A stretch of DNA of 64,000 nucleotides, from the NCBI GenBank assembly GCA_965221555.1, contig OZ244895.1, positions 3,162,001-3,226,000 on the forward strand, read 5' to 3'. This document shows positions 16,703 to 26,030 of the stretch, in pieces. This stretch comes from JAJEAD01 sp965221555. GTDB lineage: Bacteria; Pseudomonadota; Gammaproteobacteria; HK1. Under the pieces are notes generated by a model. The model did no database searches. It was not told the DNA's origin and saw only the letters and a list, made by a program, of their open reading frames with translations. Made by a program: the position numbers and the translations under genes. Numbering within the stretch: position 1 is the stretch's first letter; every line of letters starts with the position of its first letter.

Positions 16703-17946
16703 TCGAGACTCCTTCCGCTCAGGCTGTCGCGCGAACGGGTTGCGCGACCCGCAGACGACTGCCCCTCACCGTCCCCGTCCGCGTTCTCGCCCTCTCCGGG
16801 ACGAGGCGCCAGCAGCCGGTCGAGGGGCAGGTACATCAGGTTGTTTCCGCCCTGCACGTCGACCAGAACCTTGCTCGAGTTCGCCATCACCGATTCGACC
16901 GCCTCGAGATAGAGGCGCTCGCGGGTGACCTCGGGAGCGCGGCGATACTCGGTCAACACCTGCAGGAAGCGCGAGGTCTCGCCGTCGGCAAGGGCGATGA
17001 CCCGCTGCCGGTAGGCTTCCGCCCGTTCCACTACCGCCTGCGCCTCGCCTCGGGCCTTCGGAACGATATCCGCCTTGTAGGCATTGGCCTCGTTGATGAT
17101 GCGCTCCTGGTCCTCGCGGGCCTTGATCGCATCGAAGAAGGCCTCCTGCACCTCGGCCGGAGGCTGGGCGTTTTGCATGTTCACGCTCGTGACGTTGAGC
17201 CCGCTGCGATAGCGATCGAGGATCTCCTGGATGAGCACCTGCGCCTCGGCCGCCACCGCCTCGCGTCCGTCGGTGATGACGAAGTCCATGCCGCTGCGCC
17301 CCACGATCTCGCGTACCGCGCTCTCCGTCGCCTGGCGAAGCGTAATCTCGGGTTCGACGATGTTGAAGAGGAATGCCGCCGGATCCTTGACGCGGTACTG
17401 CACCGCGAACTGGACATCGATGATGTTCTCGTCCTCGGTGAGCATCAGCGCTTCGTGTCCTACCGTTACCGCGCCGGAGCCTTGCGCGCGAAAGCCGATC
17501 TCCTGGCCTCGGATGACCTGGACGTTCACCTTCTCCACGCTCTCGATGAAGGGGGGCGCCCAGTGCGGGCCCGGCCCCGTGGTGCGCACGTACTGCCCGA
17601 AGCGCGTCACCACTCCCGCCTCGGCGGGGTCCACGACATAGATGCCGTAGGCGCCCCAGGCAAGCACCGCGAGCACGGCGATGACGCCCACTCCGAGGCC
17701 GCCGATTCTGCCCATGCCTCCGCCGCCACTGCCGCCGGCACCGTTGCCGCCATTACCGCCGTCGTTGCCGCCGCCACCGTCGCCCGCGCCTCCGGGCCCG
17801 GATTTCCGCCCGGGGCGCTCCCCGAAGAGCTGCCCGAGACGCGCTTGCACCTTCTTGATAACCTCGTCCAGATCCGGTGGACCCTGCTGCCCGCCACGAT
17901 CGTTCCAGGGATCCCGGCCGTCACCGCCAGGTTGATTCCAGGCCAT
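16699..17946 (-). CDS. hflK: HflK, FtsH protease modulator
   Basis: 415-aa SPFH-domain partner of HflC. It begins MAWNQPGGDGRDPWNDR, then has a glycine-rich, low-complexity stretch at about 53-78. A transmembrane helix follows at about 83-105 (GVGVIAVLAVLAWGAYGIYV). The band-7 domain includes VTRFGQYVRTTGPGPHWAPP and RDYGR-like segments, and the C-terminal region is charged. The glycine-rich spacer is typical of HflK N-termini. Directly downstream of hfq and coupled to hflC. Confidence 0.95.
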   Translation of the reverse strand: MAWNQPGGDGRDPWNDRGGQQGPPDLDEVIKKVQARLGQLFGERPGRKSGPGGAGDGGGGNDGGNGGNGAGGSGGGGMGRIGGLGVGVIAVLAVLAWGAYGIYVVDPAEAGVVTRFGQYVRTTGPGPHWAPPFIESVEKVNVQVIRGQEIGFRAQGSGAVTVGHEALMLTEDENIIDVQFAVQYRVKDPAAFLFNIVEPEITLRQATESAVREIVGRSGMDFVITDGREAVAAEAQVLIQEILDRYRSGLNVTSVNMQNAQPPAEVQEAFFDAIKAREDQERIINEANAYKADIVPKARGEAQAVVERAEAYRQRVIALADGETSRFLQVLTEYRRAPEVTRERLYLEAVESVMANSSKVLVDVQGGNNLMYLPLDRLLAPRPGEGENADGDGEGQSSAGRATRSRDSLSGRSLE

Positions 17947-17977
17947 ATGAAGTGAACTCCCGGTAGCGCCGAGTGAC

Positions 17978-18232
17978 TCAGTCGGCGGTCGAAGCGCCCC
18001 CGTCCTCGGTGTCGGGACGAGGCAGCTTCACGTTGCTCGAGGGTACGACGGTGGAGATCGCGTGCTTGTAGACCATCTGGCTCACCGAGTTGCGCAGCAG
18101 CACCACGAACTGGTCGAAAGACTCGATCTGTCCCTGCAGCTTGATTCCGTTCACGAGGAAGATCGATACGGGAACCCTCTCCTTGCGCAACGTGTTCAGG
18201 AAGGGATCCTGCAGCGAATGTCCCTTGCTCAT
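17978..18232 (-). CDS. hfq: RNA chaperone Hfq
   Basis: 84-aa Sm-like RNA chaperone that pairs small RNAs with mRNAs. It shows MSKGHSLQDPFLNTLRKERV, FLVNGIKLQGQIESFDQFVV and the Sm2 motif YKHAISTVVPS. An ATG 6 bp upstream (18238) is also in frame. The inner ATG is chosen because AAGGAGA lies 6 bases before it and it aligns with the E. coli start. The 31-bp gap to hflK holds a small hairpin (CGCCGA / TCGGCG, 17967-17987) overlapping the hfq stop, which might tune read-through. Confidence 0.96.
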   Translation of the reverse strand: MSKGHSLQDPFLNTLRKERVPVSIFLVNGIKLQGQIESFDQFVVLLRNSVSQMVYKHAISTVVPSSNVKLPRPDTEDGGASTAD

Positions 18233-18323
18233 CGCCATTCTCCTTGTTCCGGGCTCCTTGTCGTCATCCACCCCGGCCGCCCTCAATTCAGCCGGAGGCG
18301 GCGAACCAGTATAAACAATCCTG

Positions 18324-19292
18324 TCACCCAAGAGACCGGCCTCCGATCCGGCCCTCGAGATGGCGAAGGATGCTCTCCTTCACATCGCATGCGCTCGCAT
18401 CGAAGCGATCGCCTTGCACCTGGGTGCGCAGCCAGGTGAGCTGTCGCTTCGCGAGCTGACGGGTCGCGGCCAGCACGCCTTCCACCATCGCCTCGAACTC
18501 CACCCCTCCATCGAGCCAGGCCCAGACCTGCCGGTATCCCACCGCCCGCATCGCCGGCAGATCGAGGCTGAGACGCGGATCGGCGCGCAATGCGCGCACC
18601 TCTTCGACGAGTCCGCGTTCCAGCATCGATGCGAAGCGGGCGCGAATGCGCGCGTGCAGCAGACCGCGATCCGGCATGTCGAGGCCGATCACATGCATCT
18701 CGGCGCGAAGCGCCGGGCCGCGGCCCGCGGCGTGCAGGCGAGACAGTGCTCGCCCCCCGAGCATCGCCACTTCCAGCGCGCGCTGGACGCGCTGCGGGTC
18801 ATTGGGATGGATGCGCGCCGCCGCCTGCGGATCGATGCGGGCGAGGCGGGCGTGCATCGCCGGCGCCCCGCACCGGGCCGCTTCGCCGGCGAGCCGTCTG
18901 CGCAGCGCCGGGTCCGCCGCGGGCATCGCCGACAACCCTCGCATCAGGGCGACGAAGTACAGTCCCGTCCCGCCGACCAGCAGCGGCACGCGGCCCCGGC
19001 GTCGGATGTCCTCGATGGCCGCCAGGGCGTCGCGGCGAAAGCGGGCGGCGGAATAGACCTCGTGCGGCTCGCGGATATCGACGAGCCAGTGCGGCGCCCG
19101 CCTCTGGACCTCCCGGTCCGGCTTGCCGGTTCCGATGTCCATGCGCCGGTAGACCATGGCGGAGTCGACGCTGACGATCTCGAAGGGACCACGGGACACG
19201 AGCCACACCGCGAGATCGGTCTTTCCCACCGCGGTGGGACCCATGAGGCAAACGCAGGGCCCCTCACCGGGGCCGGTGTCCGGGACCTTCAT
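18324..19292 (-). CDS. miaA: tRNA dimethylallyltransferase
   Basis: Adds an isopentenyl group to N6 of A37 in tRNAs reading UNN codons. The 322-aa protein has the P-loop LMGPTAVGKTDLA, the substrate-binding SVDSAMVYRRMDIGTGKP, and LLVGGTGLYFVALMRGL. The start chosen is the ATG that overlaps the mutL stop as ATGA; the longer frame runs back into mutL. miaA between mutL and hfq is the classical order. It probably shares a transcript with mutL. Confidence 0.95.
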   Translation of the reverse strand: MKVPDTGPGEGPCVCLMGPTAVGKTDLAVWLVSRGPFEIVSVDSAMVYRRMDIGTGKPDREVQRRAPHWLVDIREPHEVYSAARFRRDALAAIEDIRRRGRVPLLVGGTGLYFVALMRGLSAMPAADPALRRRLAGEAARCGAPAMHARLARIDPQAAARIHPNDPQRVQRALEVAMLGGRALSRLHAAGRGPALRAEMHVIGLDMPDRGLLHARIRARFASMLERGLVEEVRALRADPRLSLDLPAMRAVGYRQVWAWLDGGVEFEAMVEGVLAATRQLAKRQLTWLRTQVQGDRFDASACDVKESILRHLEGRIGGRSLG

Positions 19293-21034
19293 CCGCGCTC
19301 CGGGGCATCGAACCGCGCCGCGATGTCCCCGCCCGACACTTCGACCCACACTCGACCCGGCGCCGTAGAGGGCGCGCCAGAGAGCATCCCCGACTCCTCG
19401 ATCAGTGCCCCCACTCGAGACCCGTCCACAGGCAGGTCGAGATGCGCGACGAAACGGCGAACGAAGACGTGGATTCGGTCTTCGCGCTCCTCCTCCCCCA
19501 GAGCCTCCAGTGCGCTCGCGAGCGCGCTCGTCACCGCTTCCGGCGCGACTCCCGCGAGCGCGATCGGGCCCTCGCGCAGCGTGATGCGTTCGGGACCGAC
19601 GCGCCGGAACTCGAAGCCGAGACGCGCGAGCAGCGTCTCGTGCGTCTCGAAGCGGTCCGCCTCGGGCGCGGCCACCGCGTGGGGCTCCGGCACCAGGTAA
19701 GGACGTGAGGGCACGGGCTCCCCTTTCGCCACCGCCGTCTCCAATTCGGTGACCAGCCCCTGCTTTCGCGCGGCGACGAGATCCAGGATGCGCAACCCCC
19801 CGCCCGCGGCCACCACGGCGTAGCGTCCATTCAGGGGACCGAGCACGACGCTCGCATGCCCGGAAGACTCCGCGGCCGGCACCTCGGCCCTCGCCGCCCG
19901 GTGCGGACGCTCCGAATGCACGTAGGTTCCGCGCGTTTCGGCGACTTCCGTGCCACCGCGCACCGCGCTCGCGCCCTCGTCTCGACGCAAGGGGAGCTCA
20001 GGAAGGGCGGCCTCGCCCGGCGCCCCGGTGGGAAGCAGCGACGTGCCCGCGAGTCCCCGCAGGCAGCGCATCACGAAATCGTGAACGAGGCGCGAATCGC
20101 GAAAGCGCACTTCGTGCTTGGTCGGGTGCACGTTCACGTCCACATCCACCGCGGGAAGCACCAGATCGAGGACGTATGCCGGCTGGCGCTCCGCGCCCAG
20201 CCACTCCGCGCACGCGGCGCGAATCGCGTGTCTGACCACCGGGTCACGCACCGCACGGGCATTGACGAAGAGGTGCGCAGGGCGCGAAGCGCCGGACTCG
20301 AGCCCCGGGCCGCCCACCCATCCCCGCATCTCGAGCCCGCCGGCGGAGAACTCCACGCGCAGCGCATGCTCGATGAATCGACGCCCGCAGAGCCGAGCGA
20401 CGCGCGCGTCGCGCTCGTGCTCGTCAGACGCCGCACGCAAGCGATAGACGAGCTTCCCGTCGTGGACGAAGACGACGGCAAGCCCGGGATGCGCCAGCGC
20501 GAGGACCTTGACCATCGTTTCCAGGTGACGGTACTCGGTCTTTTCGGTGCGCAGGAACTTCCTGCGGGCCGGGGTGTTGAAGAAGAGATCGCGCACCTCG
20601 ACCGTCGTTCCCGTCGCGTGGGCGGCGGGAAGGGGGTCGCTCACTTGCGCCGAGCCCGTCGACTCCACCTTCCAGGCGCTTCGCTCCCCTTCCATGCGCG
20701 ATACCAGCATGAAACGGGATACCGAAGCGATGCTCGGCAGCGCTTCGCCACGAAAGCCCAGGCTCTCGATCCGCCTCAGGTCCTCGAAGCTTCGAATCTT
20801 GCTCGTCGCGTGGCGGCGAAGCGCCAGCACCAGATCGTCACGGTGGATGCCGGAGCCGTCGTCCCTGACCCGCACGAGCTTCGTACCGCCGCGCTCGACC
20901 TCCACTTCGATATGGCCCGCCTCCGCATCGATGCTGTTCTCGAGAAGCTCCTTCAGCACCGAGGCGGGTCGTTCGACCACCTCGCCCGCCGCAATCTGGT
21001 TGGCGAGTGTCAGATCCAGGCGTTGGATTCGCAT
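19289..21034 (-). CDS. mutL: DNA mismatch repair protein MutL
   Basis: 581-aa GHKL ATPase linking MutS recognition to downstream repair. The N-terminal ATPase motifs are NQIAAGEVVERPASVLKELL, DDGSGI, and TSKI...LGFRGEALPSI with GTTVEVRDLFFNTPAR. The C-terminal dimerisation domain ends with a partial endonuclease-less pattern. I see no clear DQHAAHER endonuclease motif at the expected place, consistent with a MutH-type lineage or divergence. The stop overlaps the miaA start. Confidence 0.95.
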   Translation of the reverse strand: MRIQRLDLTLANQIAAGEVVERPASVLKELLENSIDAEAGHIEVEVERGGTKLVRVRDDGSGIHRDDLVLALRRHATSKIRSFEDLRRIESLGFRGEALPSIASVSRFMLVSRMEGERSAWKVESTGSAQVSDPLPAAHATGTTVEVRDLFFNTPARRKFLRTEKTEYRHLETMVKVLALAHPGLAVVFVHDGKLVYRLRAASDEHERDARVARLCGRRFIEHALRVEFSAGGLEMRGWVGGPGLESGASRPAHLFVNARAVRDPVVRHAIRAACAEWLGAERQPAYVLDLVLPAVDVDVNVHPTKHEVRFRDSRLVHDFVMRCLRGLAGTSLLPTGAPGEAALPELPLRRDEGASAVRGGTEVAETRGTYVHSERPHRAARAEVPAAESSGHASVVLGPLNGRYAVVAAGGGLRILDLVAARKQGLVTELETAVAKGEPVPSRPYLVPEPHAVAAPEADRFETHETLLARLGFEFRRVGPERITLREGPIALAGVAPEAVTSALASALEALGEEEREDRIHVFVRRFVAHLDLPVDGSRVGALIEESGMLSGAPSTAPGRVWVEVSGGDIAARFDAPERG

Positions 21035-21093
21035 CGTGACAAGGTATCAACGGAGATCGGCGCGCGCGAGCCGCGTTCCCGGGTCGGCGCGGT

Positions 21094-21636
21094 TCAGCCC
21101 GGTCGGGGGGAGCGTTCCCGAGCGGTGGAGGTTCGCAGTGGCCCTCGCGGACCCAGGCTTCGAGCGAGGATCAGGGCATCCTCGCGTCCACGCGCCGCCG
21201 GATAGTAGCCGGGCCGTGTTCCCACCTCGTGAAAGCCCATGCTCTGGTAAAGGCGCCTGGCCCTGCCATTCGTCGTGCGCACTTCCAGAGTGAGGGTGTC
21301 CGCGCCCCGGCGGCGCGCGGTGTCGAGGATCGAATCGAGAAGCAGTCTCCCCAGCCCCTGGCCCTGGACCAGAGGCCGCACACACAGATTCAGGACGCGC
21401 GCCTGGCGCGCCCGCGCTCCCCGCACTTCCAGAATCCCGAATCCGTCCACCCTCCCGGCCCGCTCCAGCACCGTGCACATGTGACCGGCTCGCAGGCAGT
21501 CCGCGAACGCCTCTCCCGACCACGGAAACGCGTTGGCGTCGCGCTCGATCGCCAGCACCGGATCAAGATCGGCCACGCGCATCGCGCGGATCCGTGCCTC
21601 GCCGTGCCCGATCGCCAAGGCGTCGACCTGCCTCAT
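21094..21636 (-). CDS. rimI: Ribosomal-protein S18 alanine N-acetyltransferase (GNAT)
   Basis: 180-aa GNAT acetyltransferase. It has the RimI-like segment ANAFPWSGEAFADCLRAG, the acetyl-CoA motif LCVRPLVQGQGLGRLLLD, the segment ALTLEVR-type TLTLEVRTTNGRARRLYQSM, and the ending GFHEVGTRPGYYPAARGRED. RimI acetylates the S18 N-terminus. The usual neighbour tsaB is absent, so the family call is firm and the exact substrate is by homology. It lies 59 bp upstream of mutL on the same strand. Confidence 0.82.
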   Translation of the reverse strand: MRQVDALAIGHGEARIRAMRVADLDPVLAIERDANAFPWSGEAFADCLRAGHMCTVLERAGRVDGFGILEVRGARARQARVLNLCVRPLVQGQGLGRLLLDSILDTARRRGADTLTLEVRTTNGRARRLYQSMGFHEVGTRPGYYPAARGREDALILARSLGPRGPLRTSTARERSPRPG

Positions 21637-21751
21637 GCGAGAGGCCGAGCGCGTCTCGGGGCGCGGCCCGAGGGAATGCGCTCCGTGATCGAAAGCAGTT
21701 CGGCGTGCGAAGCGGAAGACCGATGAGGCATCGCGGCTCCGAGCGATGCCG

Positions 21752-22501
21752 TCAGGTTGCGGAGTCCATCAGTGAGCGCAAGCGCTTCAGATCCTCCCAG
21801 GCCTTGGCCTTTTCGTGGGGAGAGCGCAGCAGGTACGCGGGATGATAGGTCACCACCACCGGCAGCGGCGGGGATCCGTAAGTGTGGTCTCCGCCACGCA
21901 GGCGGCCGAGGGGGCGCTTCGATGCGAGCAGGTTCTGAGCCGCAACCCGTCCGACGGCCAGGATCGCCTTGGGCCGAACGAGGTCGATCTGCCGGTGCAA
22001 CCACGTCGAACAGCTCGCAACTTCCTCGGGAAGGGGGTCCCGATTGTTCGGCGGGCGGCACTTCACGATGTTGGCGATGTAGACCTCTTCCCGGGGCGCT
22101 CCGAGCGCGAAGAGCATGGAATCGAGGAGCCGGCCCGCACGCCCCACGAAGGGTTCGCCGGTGGCGTCCTCCCGGGCGCCGGGACCCTCGCCGATGATCA
22201 TGAGGGGCGCGGGCTGGGGTCCCGCCCCGAACACCGCGTGGGTCCGTCCCCGATGCAAGGCGCACCGAGTGCAGACCTCGACCATTCGGCGAAGCGTCTC
22301 ATGGTCCGCGCGATCGACATCGCAAGGGGACTCGGGCTCGCTCCCGGCATCCATCGCCTCGGACCCCGCCGCTTGCGCACCGGAGGGCGACGAGGTTTCG
22401 CGCAGGGTCCAGAGCGTGACGCCCATCTCATGCAGATAGCGCCGACGGCGGCGTTCCCGCCCCTGCGCCGGCGCGGCGGGGGTGCTACTCGGCGCGTTCA
22501 C
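21752..22501 (-). CDS. Uracil-DNA glycosylase, family 4-like
   Basis: 249 aa. The C-terminal 170 residues show family 4/5 uracil-DNA glycosylase motifs: IIGEGPGAREDATGEPFVG, the NIVKCRPPNNRDPLPEEV segment and VVTYHPAYLLR. Cysteines in VCTRCALHRGRT and in the K-C-R segment are placed to bind a [4Fe-4S] cluster. It removes uracil from DNA. The first about 75 residues are a variable extension, as in proteins annotated as phage-SPO1 polymerase-related. The first codon is GTG and overlaps the pssA 3' end by 17 bp. Confidence 0.9.
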   Translation of the reverse strand: MNAPSSTPAAPAQGRERRRRRYLHEMGVTLWTLRETSSPSGAQAAGSEAMDAGSEPESPCDVDRADHETLRRMVEVCTRCALHRGRTHAVFGAGPQPAPLMIIGEGPGAREDATGEPFVGRAGRLLDSMLFALGAPREEVYIANIVKCRPPNNRDPLPEEVASCSTWLHRQIDLVRPKAILAVGRVAAQNLLASKRPLGRLRGGDHTYGSPPLPVVVTYHPAYLLRSPHEKAKAWEDLKRLRSLMDSAT

Positions 22502-23255
22502 CCTTGGACGTGGCGCCGCCGCGTCGAGCCGCCCGCCGACGGTGGACCCCGGTCAGGGTGAGCACGGGACCGTGGAGGGCGTAGAGCATCGAAACCGAGA
22601 AGAGGACCAGCGGAGGGTCGCTGGACACGAACACGAACACCGCCACCACGAGCAGCAGCGCAACGAAAGGCACCTTTCCGCGCAGGTCGAGGTCCTTGAA
22701 GCTCAGGAAGCGGATGTTGCTCACCATGAGCACCCCGCAGAGCAGACACAGTGCGCAGGCGAGCGCGGAGAGATCGCTTCCCTCGACGCCGAAGTCGGCG
22801 CCCAGCCACACCAGTCCCGCGATCACCGCCGCCGCCGGCGGACAGGGCAGCCCCTGGAAGTACTGCTTGTCGGCGGTGCCGATCTGGGTGTTGAAGCGCG
22901 CGAGACGCAGTGCGGTCGCGGCGGTGTAGAAGAAGGCGGCGAGCCAGCCCACCTTGCCCATCTCCGCCAGCGACCACTCGTAGACGATGAGGGCGGGCGC
23001 GATACCGAAGGACACCATGTCGGCGAGGCTGTCGTACTCCGCCCCGAACGCGCTCTGGGTATTCGTCATCCGGGCAATGCGCCCGTCCGCACCGTCGAGC
23101 ACCATCGCGATGTAGATCGCGAGCGCCGCCGCCTCGAAGCGTCCTCCCATTGCGGCGACGATCGCGTAGAAGCCGGCAAAGAGCGCAGCGGTGGTAAAGA
23201 GGTTCGGCAGCAGGTAGATGCCGCGCCGCTGCTTCGGCGTCGGGTGCGTTTGCAT
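22485..23255 (-). CDS. pssA: CDP-diacylglycerol-serine O-phosphatidyltransferase
   Basis: Makes phosphatidylserine from CDP-diacylglycerol and serine in the inner membrane. The protein of about 256 aa starts MQTHPTPKQRRGIYLLPNLF. It carries the CDP-alcohol phosphotransferase signature DGADGRIARM...SAFGAEYDSLADMVSFG (D-x2-D-G-x2-A-R ... G-x3-D-x3-D) and several membrane helices. An in-frame ATG 24 bp upstream (23279) is an alternative; GGAGG sits directly against the chosen ATG, so the start is unsettled. No psd gene is next to it. The 243-bp gap to ilvH shows nothing recognisable. Confidence 0.92.
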   Translation of the reverse strand: MQTHPTPKQRRGIYLLPNLFTTAALFAGFYAIVAAMGGRFEAAALAIYIAMVLDGADGRIARMTNTQSAFGAEYDSLADMVSFGIAPALIVYEWSLAEMGKVGWLAAFFYTAATALRLARFNTQIGTADKQYFQGLPCPPAAAVIAGLVWLGADFGVEGSDLSALACALCLLCGVLMVSNIRFLSFKDLDLRGKVPFVALLLVVAVFVFVSSDPPLVLFSVSMLYALHGPVLTLTGVHRRRAARRGGATSKGERAE

Positions 23256-23498
23256 CCTCCGATTGTAGAGGCTCCTCATCGAAAAAGACCATGCGCGAGG
23301 CGGCAGCCCCGCGGTCGAGCCGCCGGAGCGGCGCACCGCGATGCCCTGCCCCGCAACCGCGAGCTTGCTGGCGGGCTGCGCCGACCGAGAAGTCGGTGGA
23401 GATCGCGGGCCGGGCGGGCTACCGCCACGGGCGCCACCTGGGGATGCCGGCGAGGCTGCCCGCCGCGCTCGGAGGCCAGGGCGGGATCGCGAACCCGC

Positions 23499-23999
23499 TC
23501 AGACCCGCAGCACTTTCTCCCCGCGGCCGATCCCGAGCACACCGGAGCGCACCACCTCCAGGATGAGCGCACCGTCGGGGATCTTCTCTATGAACGCGTC
23601 GTTCTTGGCGCGGTCGCCGATGAGTTCGACGACACGGGTCGTGTCGGTCTCGTCCAGGATCCGGCCGTGAAAGGCGTCGCAGAGGCGCTCGATCTCTTCG
23701 CGTTGGGCTTGCGTCTTGCGCACCTTTATCAACATCAACTCGCGCTCGACGTGGGCCGCCTCGGTGATGTCGACGAGGCGTACGACATCGACCAGCTTGT
23801 TCAACTGCTTGGTGATCTGCTCGATTACCGAATCGGAGCCTTCGGTAACCAGCGTCATTCGCGACACGCTCGGGTCCTCGGTGGCGGCGACGCTGAGCGA
23901 TTCGATGTTGTAACCGCGTGCGGAGAACAGGTTCGCGACCCGGCACAGGGCTCCCGGCTCGTTCTCCAGCAGCAGCGAGATGATGTGACGCACCGGCAC
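23499..23999 (-). CDS. ilvH: Acetolactate synthase small (regulatory) subunit
   Basis: 166 aa. The N-terminal ACT domain is RHIISLLLENEPGALCRVAN with ARGYNIESLSV, and the C-terminal domain ends LGIGRGEKVLRV. It gives the holoenzyme full activity and valine feedback sensitivity. The start is a GTG preceded by GAGGGAAGA; a second GTG lies two codons on. It follows ilvB after about 36 bp on the same strand. ilvC is not downstream here; pssA is. Confidence 0.95.
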   Translation of the reverse strand: MPVRHIISLLLENEPGALCRVANLFSARGYNIESLSVAATEDPSVSRMTLVTEGSDSVIEQITKQLNKLVDVVRLVDITEAAHVERELMLIKVRKTQAQREEIERLCDAFHGRILDETDTTRVVELIGDRAKNDAFIEKIPDGALILEVVRSGVLGIGRGEKVLRV

Positions 24000-24035
24000 T
24001 CTTCCCTCGGGCGAAGCCCTCGGCTTGCGCTCCCC

Positions 24036-25763
24036 TCAGGCGAGCTCTCGATCCCGGCACATCTTGGAAAGCAGCATCTCGTTGTGCCCCTTCCCCTGCA
24101 TCATCATCGGGAAGACGTTCTCGGTCGGATCGGTGATGAAATCCAGGAACACCAGACGGTCCTTGAGCGCGAAGGCTTCCTCGAGCGCGGCTTCGACGTC
24201 GCCCGGGCTCTCGACGGTGATGCCCACATGGCCGAAGCTTCGGCTGAGAGCGGCGAAGTCCGGCAGAGCGTCGAGATAGGAATGCGACTCCCGGTTCTCG
24301 TACGTGAACTCCTGCCATTGCCGGACCATGCCGAGGTATCGGTTGTTGAGATTGATGACCTTGACCGGCAGTTCGTACTGCTTTGCGGTCGACAGCTCCT
24401 GAATGCACATGACGACGCTGCCTTCGCCGGTCACGCAGGCGACCTGCGCATCGGGGTAGGCCAGCTGCACGCCCATCGCCGCGGGGAGCCCGAAACCCAT
24501 CGTCCCGAGCCCACCCGAGTTGATCCAGCGTCGAGGCTCGTCGAAGGGGTAGTACTGCGCCGCCCACATCTGGTGCTGTCCGACGTCGGAGGTGATGTAG
24601 GCATCGCCTTGCGTGACTTCGTAGAGCTTCTGCAGCACGTACTGGGGCTTGATCTGGGTATCGGAGGACCCGTAGCGCAGGCAGTCGATGGATTGCCATT
24701 CGCGGATCTGCCCCCACCACGCCTCCAGGGCTTGCGCGTCGGGACGGCGGTTCGACGCGGCGAGCATCGCGTTCATTTCTCTCAGCACGCTCCCGACCGG
24801 GCCCACGATCGGCACATCGACCTTGACCGTCTTCGAGATCGACGAGGGATCGATGTCGATATGGACGATTCGCGCGCGCGGGCAGAATTTCTTCACGTCT
24901 CCGACCACGCGATCGTCGAAGCGGGCCCCGATGCCTATGAGGACATCGCACTCGTGCATCGCCATGTTGGCCTCGTAGGTCCCGTGCATGCCGAGCATTC
25001 CCACGAACTGCGGGTCGGTGCCCGGAAACGCGCCGAGTCCCATCAGGGTGTTCGTAATCGGATACCCCAGAGAACGGGTGAAGGTGCGCAGCTCCTCCGA
25101 CGCGTCGTCGAGCACCACGCCGCCTCCGGTGTATATCATCGGGCGCTCGGCGGAGAGAATCAGATCCAGCGCCTTCTTCATCTGCCCAGCATGTCCCTTG
25201 CGCACCGGGTTGTAGCTGCGCATCTGGATGTCTTGCGGATACTCGTAGGGAATCTTGTAGTCCGGACGGGTGACGTCCTTGGGGATGTCGACGACCACCG
25301 GCCCCGGTCTGCCCGAAGTCGCCACGTGGAAAGCCTTCCTCAGCGTCACCGCGAGATCGTGCACGTCCTTCACCAGGTAGTTGTGCTTCACGCAGGGCCG
25401 GGTGATGCCTACGCAGTCGACTTCCTGGAACGCGTCCATCCCGATCGCGTGGGTCGGCACCTGCCCGGTGATCACGACCATGGGAATGGAGTCCATGTGG
25501 GCGGTGGCGATGCCGGTAACCGCGTTGGTCGCGCCAGGCCCCGAGGTCACCAGCACCACGCCGGGCTTGCCGGTGGCTCGGGCGTACCCGTCCGCCATGT
25601 GGGTGGCGCCCTGCTCGTGGCGCACCAGGATGTGCTTGATGTCATCCTGCTTGTAGATGGCATCGTAGATATGGAGCACCGCCCCGCCCGGATAGCCGAA
25701 CAGGTACTCGACACCCTCGTCCTTGAGAAACTGGAGTAAGATCTCCGCCCCGGTGAGTTTCAC
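24036..25763 (-). CDS. ilvB: Acetolactate synthase large (catalytic) subunit
   Basis: 575-aa ThDP-dependent enzyme making 2-acetolactate or 2-aceto-2-hydroxybutyrate, first step of Val/Leu/Ile synthesis. It has the N-terminal LTGAEILLQFLKDEGVEYLF, FGYPGGAVLHIYDA, catalytic Glu in VRHEQGATHMADGYARATGK, and the ThDP/Mg site VTGEGSVVMC...INLNNRYLGMV (GEGS instead of the common GDGS). The GTG start is chosen over a longer frame to 25904 because it matches family length and has GGGAAG upstream. The divergent gap to proS (25764-26030) presumably holds both promoters. Confidence 0.95.
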   Translation of the reverse strand: MKLTGAEILLQFLKDEGVEYLFGYPGGAVLHIYDAIYKQDDIKHILVRHEQGATHMADGYARATGKPGVVLVTSGPGATNAVTGIATAHMDSIPMVVITGQVPTHAIGMDAFQEVDCVGITRPCVKHNYLVKDVHDLAVTLRKAFHVATSGRPGPVVVDIPKDVTRPDYKIPYEYPQDIQMRSYNPVRKGHAGQMKKALDLILSAERPMIYTGGGVVLDDASEELRTFTRSLGYPITNTLMGLGAFPGTDPQFVGMLGMHGTYEANMAMHECDVLIGIGARFDDRVVGDVKKFCPRARIVHIDIDPSSISKTVKVDVPIVGPVGSVLREMNAMLAASNRRPDAQALEAWWGQIREWQSIDCLRYGSSDTQIKPQYVLQKLYEVTQGDAYITSDVGQHQMWAAQYYPFDEPRRWINSGGLGTMGFGLPAAMGVQLAYPDAQVACVTGEGSVVMCIQELSTAKQYELPVKVINLNNRYLGMVRQWQEFTYENRESHSYLDALPDFAALSRSFGHVGITVESPGDVEAALEEAFALKDRLVFLDFITDPTENVFPMMMQGKGHNEMLLSKMCRDRELA

Positions 25764-26030
25764 GAAATTCGCTTCCCGCCCTGAAGGCAAACACACGAAC
25801 TTGCCAACATAGGCTACTGTTGGTCCGACGGTCAAGATTTCGCTCTCCGGGAGTCCCGCCGGGACCCGAGCCTCGATAAGGGGCGAGCGGCGCCGCGCTG
25901 ACAATCGACGGATCGCAGGATATATTCGAGCGCTCCGGGGGACCTCTCGCTCCGGGAGTCCCCGACCTCCTCCCGGCGCCGCGCCTGGCGGTCGACGGGC
26001 GTATCCACCCCCTTCAGGGCCCTCATCAGC

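Noticed and set aside
22482..25739. 1085-codon open frame antisense to pssA, ilvH and ilvB
   Set aside because: It spans three well-supported genes on the other strand and encodes a His/Arg/Glu-rich shadow product.
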